Shown piece by piece: positions 26,919-34,427 of a DNA stretch of 45,270 bases (its first letter is position 1; the number at the start of each line of letters is the position of its first letter). Both the position numbers and the translations under genes were made by a program. A model generated the notes under the pieces. The model ran no database searches and was not told the origin of the DNA. It saw only the letters and a list, made by a program, of their open reading frames with translations. The stretch is from Oscillospiraceae bacterium (GTDB lineage Bacteria > Bacillota > Clostridia > Oscillospirales > JAAYXM01): positions 1 to 45,270 of the forward strand of contig SVLF01000017.1 of NCBI GenBank assembly GCA_015068085.1, written 5' to 3'.

Positions 26919-28526
26919 ATGAAAGTATGTGTTGCGCAACCGGAGTATTCAACAGATTATAGCCGTTCTGATGAGCTGTTTGAAAAGCAATTAGCGTTAT
27001 TCGAACAGTGCGACAGTTCAATGGACCTGATCGTATTTCCTGAGTCCTGTGATATCCCCTGCTTAGCAAAGACAAAGGAAGCTGCAGAAAAAAGCGTAAA
27101 GAAATACAATCAAAGATTGCTGGAAATTGCAAGTGCCACTGCGAAAAGATGTAACGCTCTGCTTTTTGTAAATGCAAGAAGCGAAACCGAAACAGGCTCG
27201 CGAAACACAACCTATGCCTTTAACCGTAACGGCGAAATTGCTGGGAAATATTATAAACAGCACTTGACCCCCGGCGAAGTATCGGTGATGAAGCTCGACG
27301 GCGATTATTCTTTTGAGTTTTCCGAACCTACCGTAATCGAAATAGAAGGCATTCGCTTTGGATTCCTTATTTGCTATGATGCCTATTTCTATGAAGCTTT
27401 TCCCAACCTGGCAAGGCAAAATTTGGATGTGATCATTGCCTGCTCCCATCAAAGAAGCGATACCCACGAAGCATTGAAGATTATGTCTCAATTTCTGGCA
27501 TACAATACCAATACCTATGTAATCCGATCATCTGTATCAATGGACGTTAATTCCAATATCGGTGGTGCAAGTATGGTGGTTGCACCGACGGGAGAAGTCC
27601 TTTGCCATATGGAAAGCCATATAGGCCTGTCTACGGCGGAGATCGATGTGCATAAAAAGTATTATAAACCTGCAGGCTTTGGAAATCCGGATGCCGCACA
27701 TTACGAGTATATTGAAAAAGGCCGCCGCCCCTGGAAATACCGTCCCTCCGGCAGTGCCATTGTAAGACCGGATGACATCATGCCTTATCCGCGGTTCTGC
27801 GCACACAGAGGCTTTAACACCATTGCTCCGGAAAACAGTATGCCTGCTTTTGGTGCGGCGGTTGCTATGGGCGCAGAGGAGATCGAATTTGATCTTTGGG
27901 TCACTAAAGACGGTGAGATTGTTTCCTGCCATGACAAAAAGCTGGACCGGGTAAGCACCGGAACAGGAAACATTTATGATTATACTTACGAAGAACTGCT
28001 GTCATTTGATTTCGGTATAAAGTATGGCAAAAAATTTAAAGGACTGAAAATTCTGAAATTCGAAGACATCCTAAAAAAATTATCTTGCCATACCATTATG
28101 AACATTCACATTAAAACAGTCGATAATCAATGCGAATATGACCCTGATGCTCTGCGTAAAATAATTGCTCTGATTGACAAATACGACTGTAGAAAATACG
28201 TTTACTTTACATCCGGAAATGACAACTTACTGCGGCTTGCCCGCCGGATGGCACCCGACATTTGCCGCTGCGTAGGCGCCGGAGATGCTCCCCGGGAGCT
28301 GGTTGACAGGGCGATCCGGTATGATTGCAAAAAAATCCAATTGTTCAAAGGAAAATTCGATCAGGAAATGATTGACAGAGCGCACGAAAACGGCATTATC
28401 TGCAATGTGTTCTGGTCAGATGACGAAGACGAAGCAAGAGAATATCTCGCAATGGGGATTGATACAATCCTGACCAATGACTACAATCTTATTTCCAGGA
28501 TTGCAGAAAATGCAACGGTGTTATAA
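26919..28526 (+). CDS. Fusion of carbon-nitrogen hydrolase (nitrilase family) and glycerophosphodiester phosphodiesterase
   Basis: A 535-residue two-domain enzyme. Residues 1-~270 are a CN-hydrolase with an intact triad: Glu42 (VFPES), Lys113 (YYKQHLTPGE) and Cys152 (LICYDAYF). Residues ~290-535 are a GDPD TIM barrel with His296-Arg297 (AHRG), Glu305, Glu323/Asp325 (IEFDLWVTKDGE) and His338 (CHD). The likely reactions are amide/nitrile hydrolysis and cleavage of a glycerophosphodiester; a shared substrate such as a glycerophospho-N-acyl compound is inference. No signal peptide. AGGAGG lies 7 bases before the ATG. It is divergent from LysR, and codons are A/T-richer than in the pot or aro genes. 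Confidence 0.88.
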   Translation: MKVCVAQPEYSTDYSRSDELFEKQLALFEQCDSSMDLIVFPESCDIPCLAKTKEAAEKSVKKYNQRLLEIASATAKRCNALLFVNARSETETGSRNTTYAFNRNGEIAGKYYKQHLTPGEVSVMKLDGDYSFEFSEPTVIEIEGIRFGFLICYDAYFYEAFPNLARQNLDVIIACSHQRSDTHEALKIMSQFLAYNTNTYVIRSSVSMDVNSNIGGASMVVAPTGEVLCHMESHIGLSTAEIDVHKKYYKPAGFGNPDAAHYEYIEKGRRPWKYRPSGSAIVRPDDIMPYPRFCAHRGFNTIAPENSMPAFGAAVAMGAEEIEFDLWVTKDGEIVSCHDKKLDRVSTGTGNIYDYTYEELLSFDFGIKYGKKFKGLKILKFEDILKKLSCHTIMNIHIKTVDNQCEYDPDALRKIIALIDKYDCRKYVYFTSGNDNLLRLARRMAPDICRCVGAGDAPRELVDRAIRYDCKKIQLFKGKFDQEMIDRAHENGIICNVFWSDDEDEAREYLAMGIDTILTNDYNLISRIAENATVL

Positions 28527-28561
28527 AGCTTTTTTCATCCACAACGAAAGGGTGACCAAAA

Positions 28562-29230
28562 ATGGAAGAAAAAATTTTTGAAGGGCTCAAATATCTGATC
28601 TATTATCCGGAAGGCTTTCAGAAAAACAAGAAATACCCGTTAATTCTCTTTTTGCACGGAGCAGGTAACCGCAGCGAAACAACAGAGATTTTGCGGAATA
28701 ACGTTAATATTGCGAACCTACGGAAGCGACAGAACGAAAGAGGCTATATTCTCCTTGCACCCCTTTGCCAAAACGGTGATTGGTTCGCATGGATGACACC
28801 GCTTCTGCATCTGGTAGGAGAAATCCGCGAGCTCCCCTACATTGACGAGACCCGCCTTCATGTCACAGGCAACAGTATGGGCGGCTACGGCACCTGGGAG
28901 TTTTCAACTCTGCGCCCGGATTGGGTTGCTTCTGCAATGCCTCTCTGCGGCGGCGGAATCGCCGCTTTTGCAAAGAAGCTTATAGATGTTCCCATCCGCG
29001 CCTTTCATGGACTTCAAGATAAAACGGTAGATCCGATTGAAAGCTTGCAGATGGCGAAAGCGGTGAATATGTTTGGCGGTCACGCTGAGCTGATCCTTTT
29101 CCCGGAGCTCGCACATAATTGTTGGGATACAGTCTATTCCGACGAGAAAAATTACGATTGGCTGCTTGCCTTTACCAACAAGCGGGATAAAACCCTGGTA
29201 GAAGAGCTTTCAGGCGATTATTACGGATAA
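28562..29230 (+). CDS. Alpha/beta hydrolase (dienelactone hydrolase/carboxylesterase-like)
   Basis: A 222-residue serine hydrolase. FLHGAGNRSE is the oxyanion strand, GNSMGGYG the nucleophile elbow with Ser105, DKTVDPIES supplies the acidic residue (Asp153 or Asp157), and His185 lies in LAHNCWD. The order fits phospholipase/carboxylesterase or PHB-depolymerase-like esterases. There is no signal peptide, so it is cytoplasmic. It follows the nitrilase-GDPD gene by 35 bases with AAAGGGTGA upstream and ends at a terminator. I infer that it removes an ester from the same substrate pathway. Confidence 0.85.
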   Translation: MEEKIFEGLKYLIYYPEGFQKNKKYPLILFLHGAGNRSETTEILRNNVNIANLRKRQNERGYILLAPLCQNGDWFAWMTPLLHLVGEIRELPYIDETRLHVTGNSMGGYGTWEFSTLRPDWVASAMPLCGGGIAAFAKKLIDVPIRAFHGLQDKTVDPIESLQMAKAVNMFGGHAELILFPELAHNCWDTVYSDEKNYDWLLAFTNKRDKTLVEELSGDYYG

Positions 29231-29237
29231 AACAAGA

Positions 29238-29266
29238 GGGGATGTTGCAAAGATAGCAGCATCCCC
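29238..29266 (+). terminator. Terminator after the alpha/beta hydrolase
   Basis: An 11-bp stem with one G-U pair (29238-29248 with 29256-29266) followed by a short T-rich run (ATTTTCTT). The next 85 bases to the repeat copy hold nothing recognisable. Confidence 0.75.
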
Positions 29267-29351
29267 ATCAATTTTCTTAAAACCACTTAACTTTACTATA
29301 CAAAATGAGGTTACAGCTTAACCGGAAAACAATTGCAGTCCAAAAAGAAAT

Positions 29352-29474
29352 ATGGTATAATAACTACAAAAGTAGTTATTATACTGATTTAAAATGCCAT
29401 TTTCCTCTCCGGCTTTGCCGGAAACCGGAAAATATGGCAACATTATACCATTTCGCTCACGCTTATGTTATAAT
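29352..29474 (+). repeat. Intergenic palindromic element, copy B, with adjoining promoter
   Basis: This is the second copy of the element at 26773-26887. The 100-bp core has ends ATGGTATAAT (29352-29361) and ATTATACCAT (29442-29451). The 13-bp palindrome around AAAA (29355-29367 with 29372-29384) differs from copy A by one base pair, changed on both arms (G-C to A-T). The second hairpin is CCGGC-TTT-GCCGG (29409-29421), where copy A has a U-G pair. Arms TGCCAT/ATGGCA enclose it. An extended -10 TGT-TATAAT (29466-29474) follows and should serve the SGNH hydrolase gene. Confidence 0.75.
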
Positions 29475-29502
29475 AAATTCATTAAAATAAGGAGATTCTA
29501 TT

Positions 29503-30648
29503 ATGAAGTATTTTGACCAATTTAACTCAAATACATATGCAGGAAGCGGAAATCAGCTGTATTTTGCGATGAATGAAAACGAAATGCGTACAGGAAGAGT
29601 TTTTTATAAAATCTCTGCAGGCGGTGAATATAACTATTCCGTTCTGTTTTCAAACATTATAGACAGCACCTATGACGACGGTTCAATAAGCCATAAAAAC
29701 CTGATTTGCGAAAACTGGACTATTCACAGCGCGAGGATCGGCAGATGCGTGAGCATCAATCTTCCCGAAAACATTTCTGAAACGGTTATGGACGACGAGG
29801 ATGAACAGGCAGACATTAGGGTTTTTGATTTTAAAACCATTTGTTTTAACGGTCAAAAGACAAAAGAAGTAATGCCCGGTGAATTTTTTGCATCTAATCC
29901 TGTGAAGTGCATGTTTGAAAAGGACGAATATTTGTGCCTTGAAATGACTTTTTCAGGAAAAATGATTCCTTATCACGAGGAAACACTGCTTCCTGTTTTT
30001 GTGAAAGAGAATGAGAAATGGAAATATTCTAAATTTATGCCATTTGCAGGAATGATCGGGTGCGACAGAGAGGTAAAAGGGAGAATTGCATATTTCGGGG
30101 ATTCCATTACTCAAGGGATTGGAACAAAAACAAATTCATATCTGCACTGGAATGCACTTCTTTCCGAAAAAATGGGAAGTGATTATTCTTATTGGAATCT
30201 TGGTATAGGATATGGCAGAGCAAACGATGCTGCATCAGACGGAGCGTGGATGTACAAAGCGAAACAGAATGATATAGTTTTTGTGTGCTATGGAGTAAAT
30301 GATATCCGGCAGGGGCAAGCCGAGGAGCAAATAAAATCAGACTTGACCTCCATTATTGATACTTTAAAGAAATCCGGAAAAAAAGTTATTCTGCAAACAA
30401 TACCTCCGTTTAATTATCAGGGCAAGGATATTGAAAAATGGAAGCGGCTCAATTCATATATTCTGACAGAACTCGCGCAAAAGGTAGATTTTGTTTTTGA
30501 CAACACAGGCATCCTCGGAAAAGAAGGAAATCCGGAAGAAGCTTTGTACGGTGGTCATCCGAACGAAGAAGGCTATGAAATCTGGGCAAACGCTTTATTT
30601 GAAAAACTTCGTTGTAAATTCAGTTTATCAACCGGAGAAATGTTATGA
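29503..30648 (+). CDS. SGNH/GDSL-family hydrolase
   Basis: A 381-residue protein. The N-terminal ~180 residues form a beta-rich domain, and the C-terminal part is an SGNH esterase: block I FGDSITQG (Ser201), block III GVNDIRQG (Asn266) and block V GGHPNEEGYE (His352). The Asp normally three residues before the His is Tyr349 here, so it may work as a Ser-His dyad or with a displaced acid. No signal peptide. GGAG precedes the ATG. Its stop overlaps the aroE-aroK start (ATGA). Substrates of the family include acetylated sugars and lipids. Confidence 0.82.
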   Translation: MKYFDQFNSNTYAGSGNQLYFAMNENEMRTGRVFYKISAGGEYNYSVLFSNIIDSTYDDGSISHKNLICENWTIHSARIGRCVSINLPENISETVMDDEDEQADIRVFDFKTICFNGQKTKEVMPGEFFASNPVKCMFEKDEYLCLEMTFSGKMIPYHEETLLPVFVKENEKWKYSKFMPFAGMIGCDREVKGRIAYFGDSITQGIGTKTNSYLHWNALLSEKMGSDYSYWNLGIGYGRANDAASDGAWMYKAKQNDIVFVCYGVNDIRQGQAEEQIKSDLTSIIDTLKKSGKKVILQTIPPFNYQGKDIEKWKRLNSYILTELAQKVDFVFDNTGILGKEGNPEEALYGGHPNEEGYEIWANALFEKLRCKFSLSTGEML

Positions 30649-31874
30649 AAAAAACAATGAAGTGCGGACTTCTCGGCGAAAGGCTCGGCCACAGCTATTC
30701 AAAACAAATCCACGCCTGCCTTGCAGATTACGAATATGAGCTTTACGGAGTTCCGCGCGAGAAAGCAGCGGAAATGATTAAAAGCGGAGAGTTTGACGGA
30801 CTTAACGTCACAATCCCATACAAGGAGCTTGCATATTCTCTCTGCGATTGGCACGATGAGTTCGCCGCGGACGCAAAGAGCGTAAATACCGTTGTGCGCC
30901 GCGACGGAAAAATCTGCGGATATAATACCGATGTCTTCGGGTTTATAACGATGGTGGAGCGCGCAGGTATATACTTTGGTGGCAAAAACATTGCCATCCT
31001 CGGAAGCGGCGGAACATCCAAAACGGCATATCTCGCATCAAAAAAAATGAATGCAAAAAAGATAACCGTTGTTTCACGCTCAGGCGAGGTAAATTATGAC
31101 AATGTTTACTCTCTTTCGGACACGGAGATAATTGTAAACACAACGCCTGTCGGTATGTATCCGAAAAACGGTGAAAGCCCTGTTGACCTTGCACGCTTTC
31201 CGAAGCTTTGCGGCGCAGTTGATGTTATATACAACCCTGCAAAAACAGAATTTATATTTCAGGCGGAGGCGCTTTCTATACCGCGAGTGAGCGGTCTTTC
31301 CATGCTTGCAGCTCAAGCATTTCGCGCCTGCGAAATATTCACCGGCAAAAGCCTCTCTCCCGACCTTATTGACACTGCGGTGAAAGACGTTATGCGCTCT
31401 ACCTCTAACATTATTCTTATCGGTATGCCGGGAAGCGGGAAAAGCACAATAGCCGTGCTTCTCGCCGAAAAAACCGGCAGAAAGCTTGTCGATACGGATG
31501 AAGAAATCCGCACGCGCTTCGGATGCCCCGCCGATATAATAAATACTCGCGGAGAAGATGAGTTCCGCAAAATTGAAACTGAAGTTGTCTGCGAATTCGG
31601 GCGTGAGAGCGGGCTTATCATATCGACAGGCGGAGGCGTTGTGGTGAAGGATAGAAACCTTCCGCTTCTTTCTCAAAACGGAAGAATTTATCTTATCGAG
31701 CGCGACCTTGAAAGGCTTGCAACAGACGGCCGCCCGCTCTCCGTTGATATCGGAAAGCTTTACGCAGAACGTAAAAATGCATATCTGCGCTTTGCAGATG
31801 TAAAAGTTGATAACAACGCCTCTCCGGAGGAGGCAGCAAAGCAGATTTTAAAGGAGTTTGGTTTTGAAATATGA
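30645..31874 (+). CDS. Bifunctional shikimate dehydrogenase-shikimate kinase
   Basis: A 409-residue fusion of two shikimate-pathway enzymes. Residues 1-~250 are AroE: LGHSYSKQIH (shikimate-binding Ser pair), NVTIPYK (catalytic Lys), the GSGGTSKTAY NADP loop and VDVIYNPAKTEF. Residues ~255-409 are AroK: P-loop GMPGSGKS (260-267), DTDEEI, STGGGVV and the TDGRPL lid. The enzymes reduce dehydroshikimate and then phosphorylate shikimate. GGAG is 7 bases before the first Met. It overlaps the SGNH gene upstream and the GNAT gene downstream by 4 bases each. Confidence 0.93.
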   Translation: MKKTMKCGLLGERLGHSYSKQIHACLADYEYELYGVPREKAAEMIKSGEFDGLNVTIPYKELAYSLCDWHDEFAADAKSVNTVVRRDGKICGYNTDVFGFITMVERAGIYFGGKNIAILGSGGTSKTAYLASKKMNAKKITVVSRSGEVNYDNVYSLSDTEIIVNTTPVGMYPKNGESPVDLARFPKLCGAVDVIYNPAKTEFIFQAEALSIPRVSGLSMLAAQAFRACEIFTGKSLSPDLIDTAVKDVMRSTSNIILIGMPGSGKSTIAVLLAEKTGRKLVDTDEEIRTRFGCPADIINTRGEDEFRKIETEVVCEFGRESGLIISTGGGVVVKDRNLPLLSQNGRIYLIERDLERLATDGRPLSVDIGKLYAERKNAYLRFADVKVDNNASPEEAAKQILKEFGFEI

Positions 31875-32344
31875 ACATTCGTTTTGCAACGGAGCGCGAT
31901 GTCTCTAAAATACTGTTTTTTATAAAAGAGCTTGCGGAATATGAAAAAATGTCCGACGAGGTTGTTGCAACCGAGGATATGCTCCGAAAAGAGCTTTTTG
32001 AAAAGAAAAATGCCGAGGTCATATTTGCCCTCGACGATAATGAAAACGAAGTCGGCTTCGCCCTGTTTTTCACTACATTTTCAACCTTTCTTGGCAAACC
32101 TGGAATTCACCTTGAAGATTTATACGTTCTGCCCGAGGCTCGCGGTCACGGATACGGCAAGGCTCTTCTTAAACACCTCGCCCGTCTGTGCGTTGAGCGC
32201 GGATGCGGACGGCTTGAATGGACGTGCCTTAACTGGAACACGCCGAGCCTTGATTTTTACCGCGCACTGGGCGCTGAAACCATGGACGAATGGACCTCCC
32301 TGCGGGTTAGCGGAGAAGCTCTCCCGAAACTTGCGGAAAACTAA
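31871..32344 (+). CDS. GNAT N-acetyltransferase (diamine/SSAT-like)
   Basis: A 157-residue GNAT. The N-terminal LAEYEKM helix, HLEDLYVLPEARGHGYGKALL (acetyl-CoA pyrophosphate loop) and LEWTCLNWNTPSLDFYRALGA are close to the spermidine/spermine and thialysine acetyltransferase subgroup. Acetylation of a polyamine or small amine is therefore likely, and potABCD lies in the same window. It overlaps aroE-aroK by ATGA, and its last four bases overlap the end of the convergent AraC gene. Confidence 0.85.
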   Translation: MNIRFATERDVSKILFFIKELAEYEKMSDEVVATEDMLRKELFEKKNAEVIFALDDNENEVGFALFFTTFSTFLGKPGIHLEDLYVLPEARGHGYGKALLKHLARLCVERGCGRLEWTCLNWNTPSLDFYRALGAETMDEWTSLRVSGEALPKLAEN

Positions 32345-33126
32345 TTTCTTTTATTCTTTTCTTTTACGGCTTTCGGAGGAAAGCCGTATTTCTTTTTAAA
32401 AGCTTTTGAGAAATTAAATGAATCAGAATACCCCACCATCAGCGCAGTTTCAGAAACGCTGTGTCCGTCGCGCAGAAGCCGTTCTGCCTCATATAACCGA
32501 CGCTCCGTAAGAAATTCCTTCAGTGTCTTCCCCGTTTTCTCCATAAATATACGCGCAAGATACTTTCTGTTAACCGCAAGCGCATCGGCTATATCTTCAA
32601 CGCGAACAGGATGCATATAGTTTACATCGACAAAATCGTAAACCTGCTTTATTCTGTCGTTTTTTGCTCCTGCCGGCGCAATCTCCGCAGTGATAGAAAA
32701 TAAGAATGAACACAGCCTTTCCTCAAGTCCGTTTTCCTCTCCGAGAAGTGCCGATAAGCGAGAAATCACATCTTCACCGTATTCAAAAACATCCGGAACA
32801 TTATCAAAACGCTCTGCGAGCCGTCCGTTGAAACCTACCCAGGTATACACCCACGGATTATCCTCGCTTGATATATATTTGCACACCTCGCCCGGGCGGA
32901 TAAGAAACGCCTGTCCGGCTTTTGCTATGTACTTTCCGCGGGAATTTCGCAGCTCGCCCTCACCACGGTATATAAAGTGGATAAGATAATGGTCGCGCCG
33001 GGCCGGGCCGAAGAACTTTCCGGGTTTGCAGCTTTCTGCGCCGAAAGACAGCGGATTAAGCTCTACAAAGCCGCGGTTATCAACCGGCATATGCAAAACA
33101 CCGGTAAACTCATTAAGATTTATCAC
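32341..33126 (-). CDS. AraC-family transcriptional regulator
   Basis: A 261-residue regulator. The N-terminal cupin-type effector domain has RDHYLIHFIYRGEGELRNSRG and FLIRPGEVCKY. The C-terminal double helix-turn-helix (residues about 165-261) has VRVEDIADALAVNRKYLARI and SVSETALMVGYSDSFNFSKAFKKKYG. This layout is common for sugar-responsive activators in gut Firmicutes. I chose the GTG at 33126, 9 bases after GGGAG; the upstream TTG has no spacing to it. The gene ends inside the GNAT stop region. No sugar gene is adjacent, so its target is unknown. Confidence 0.87.
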   Translation of the reverse strand: MINLNEFTGVLHMPVDNRGFVELNPLSFGAESCKPGKFFGPARRDHYLIHFIYRGEGELRNSRGKYIAKAGQAFLIRPGEVCKYISSEDNPWVYTWVGFNGRLAERFDNVPDVFEYGEDVISRLSALLGEENGLEERLCSFLFSITAEIAPAGAKNDRIKQVYDFVDVNYMHPVRVEDIADALAVNRKYLARIFMEKTGKTLKEFLTERRLYEAERLLRDGHSVSETALMVGYSDSFNFSKAFKKKYGFPPKAVKEKNKRN

Positions 33127-33159
33127 TGAAATCAACTCCCGTGGCAGTTCTATGGTGAC

Positions 33160-33212
33160 ATTTTAACATAAATAAGCGGCAATATGCAACTGTTTTTGCA
33201 TCTCACCGCTTA
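33160..33212 (-). promoter_or_regulatory. Terminator hairpin of the lipoprotein operon overlapping the AraC promoter
   Basis: Leftward reading: a stem TAAGCGG/CCGCTTA (33173-33179 with 33206-33212) enclosing ATGCAA/TTGCAT (33184-33189 with 33196-33201). It ends the upstream operon. The inner TTGCAT doubles as a -35, with an 18-base spacer to TAAAAT (33160-33165) as the -10 of the AraC gene. Confidence 0.6.
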
Positions 33213-33217
33213 CTTTT

Positions 33218-33742
33218 TTACTTTATCTTTATCTTATCACGCATTTCTTCCGCCTTTGTGCGGATGCCCGAGAGAATATCCTTTAAGTCCTTATCCTCAA
33301 TGTAGTCATGGTTTTCATAATAAACGGAGTACACATGATTCTTGTCCGGAGATTCTCCGAGCATCGCTTTTTCCGCATCCTTGGTGGTCTTTTTCAGGTT
33401 TTCCCACTGTTCGCGCGTGTATTTGCCGATAGACATAAGGCGGATATCCCGCTCGCCCTCGGTATAATAAAAATCCGTCTGCGGATATGTGTTACCGGAG
33501 CTTCCCACCTCGCGCGTGACAGCCTTGAAGTTTTGCTGCCACGCTTCGGGGATGTCAAACGAAAGACCGTCTTTGTCATACATAGAAATTCTCTCACCGG
33601 TTGCATTTGTGTTCGCATCGGTATTTTGCCCGCCTGACGCCGAAGTGTCTCCGGCATTGTCCGCCGCCTCGTTTCTGCACGCACACAGAAGAGCCGCAAG
33701 CACAAGCACGGGTACGATAAGCTTTTTTATTTTGTTGAACAT
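33218..33742 (-). CDS. Lipoprotein of unknown function
   Basis: A 174-residue lipoprotein: signal MFNKIKKLIVPVLVLAALLCAC with the lipidated Cys in LCAC, then an Asn/Asp/Thr-rich flexible linker to about residue 50. A folded domain of about 120 residues follows, beginning GLSFDIPEAWQQNF. Such 'DGLSFDIPEAW' starts are seen in PsbP-like or small extracellular stress lipoproteins, but I cannot assign a function. It ends the long minus-strand run. Its ribosome site GAGGTGAT is inside a hairpin. Confidence 0.75.
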   Translation of the reverse strand: MFNKIKKLIVPVLVLAALLCACRNEAADNAGDTSASGGQNTDANTNATGERISMYDKDGLSFDIPEAWQQNFKAVTREVGSSGNTYPQTDFYYTEGERDIRLMSIGKYTREQWENLKKTTKDAEKAMLGESPDKNHVYSVYYENHDYIEDKDLKDILSGIRTKAEEMRDKIKIK

Positions 33743-33745
33743 AAA

Positions 33746-33776
33746 ATCACCTCATCCATATTATGGACAAGGTGAT
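33746..33776 (-). promoter_or_regulatory. Hairpin covering the ribosome site of the 174-residue lipoprotein
   Basis: Arms ATCACCT and TCCATA (33746-33752, 33755-33760) pair with TATGGA and AGGTGAT (33762-33767, 33770-33776) around a 2x2 internal loop. In the mRNA the 3' arm contains the GAGGTGAT ribosome site four bases before the ATG, so folding would block initiation. A weak TTTT follows, so partial termination is also possible. Confidence 0.5.
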
Positions 33777-33826
33777 TGTTTTTTATACTGAATTGTTTTG
33801 CTTTTCGCTGTCACGGCTCATATATA

Positions 33827-34375
33827 TTATGCCCTGTAAGAATAAAACAACTCCACTAATCTTTTCATTGCGTCAAACGACAGAAAACACTCCTGATTGT
33901 CATATGCATAAATGCTTTCGCCCGAGGCATATGTTATATCAAGCTTTGCTCCGTACATGTTCGGAAGACCGCTTACCCGGCTGCTGTATCCGTTATGCTG
34001 TGCAAAATTGTATTCCGCTACGATTTGCTGAAGACTTCTCATAAATGATAAGTCGGCTGTAAATTCATGCTTTTCTCCGTTACCGGATCTGTCATACCAG
34101 TCTATTTTACAATCAACATCGTCCTTTTCCCGAACGGCGCTCAGATTATAAACCTTTCCGTCAAGCTCGCTCTCTTCTTCAAGAACCGCCGAAATAAGCG
34201 AAAACTCACACACAAATCCGGTTATTTCCGTTGATTCTATCGTTTTTTGCGCATCTTCGCCACTGTTATATTTTTTTACACCGCCATCCTCTTCTGCTAT
34301 TTCCGGACCCGGTATTTTACATCCGCCAAAACCCATTGTCATAAGTAAAACTATACCAATAATTATTCTTGACAT
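33827..34375 (-). CDS. Small lipoprotein of unknown function
   Basis: About 182 residues: signal MSRIIIGIVLLMTMGFGGC with a lipobox ending in FGGC, then a short acidic linker and a folded domain (ITGFVCEFSLISAVLEEES, later GLPNMYGAKLDITYASGE and a tail VELFYSYRA). I do not recognise the family. AAGGAG lies 7 bases before the chosen ATG; a Met one codon earlier is equally possible. It follows the SLH protein gene by about 50 bases. Confidence 0.7.
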   Translation of the reverse strand: MSRIIIGIVLLMTMGFGGCKIPGPEIAEEDGGVKKYNSGEDAQKTIESTEITGFVCEFSLISAVLEEESELDGKVYNLSAVREKDDVDCKIDWYDRSGNGEKHEFTADLSFMRSLQQIVAEYNFAQHNGYSSRVSGLPNMYGAKLDITYASGESIYAYDNQECFLSFDAMKRLVELFYSYRA

Positions 34376-34427
34376 CATAATACTCCTTTCCAAAGGGATT
34401 GTAGCAAAACAGCGCAGCCCCTTTTTT

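Noticed and set aside
28904-29116. A 70-codon minus-strand frame in the alpha/beta hydrolase gene
   Set aside because: It overlaps the catalytic region of a clear hydrolase and has no start signals.
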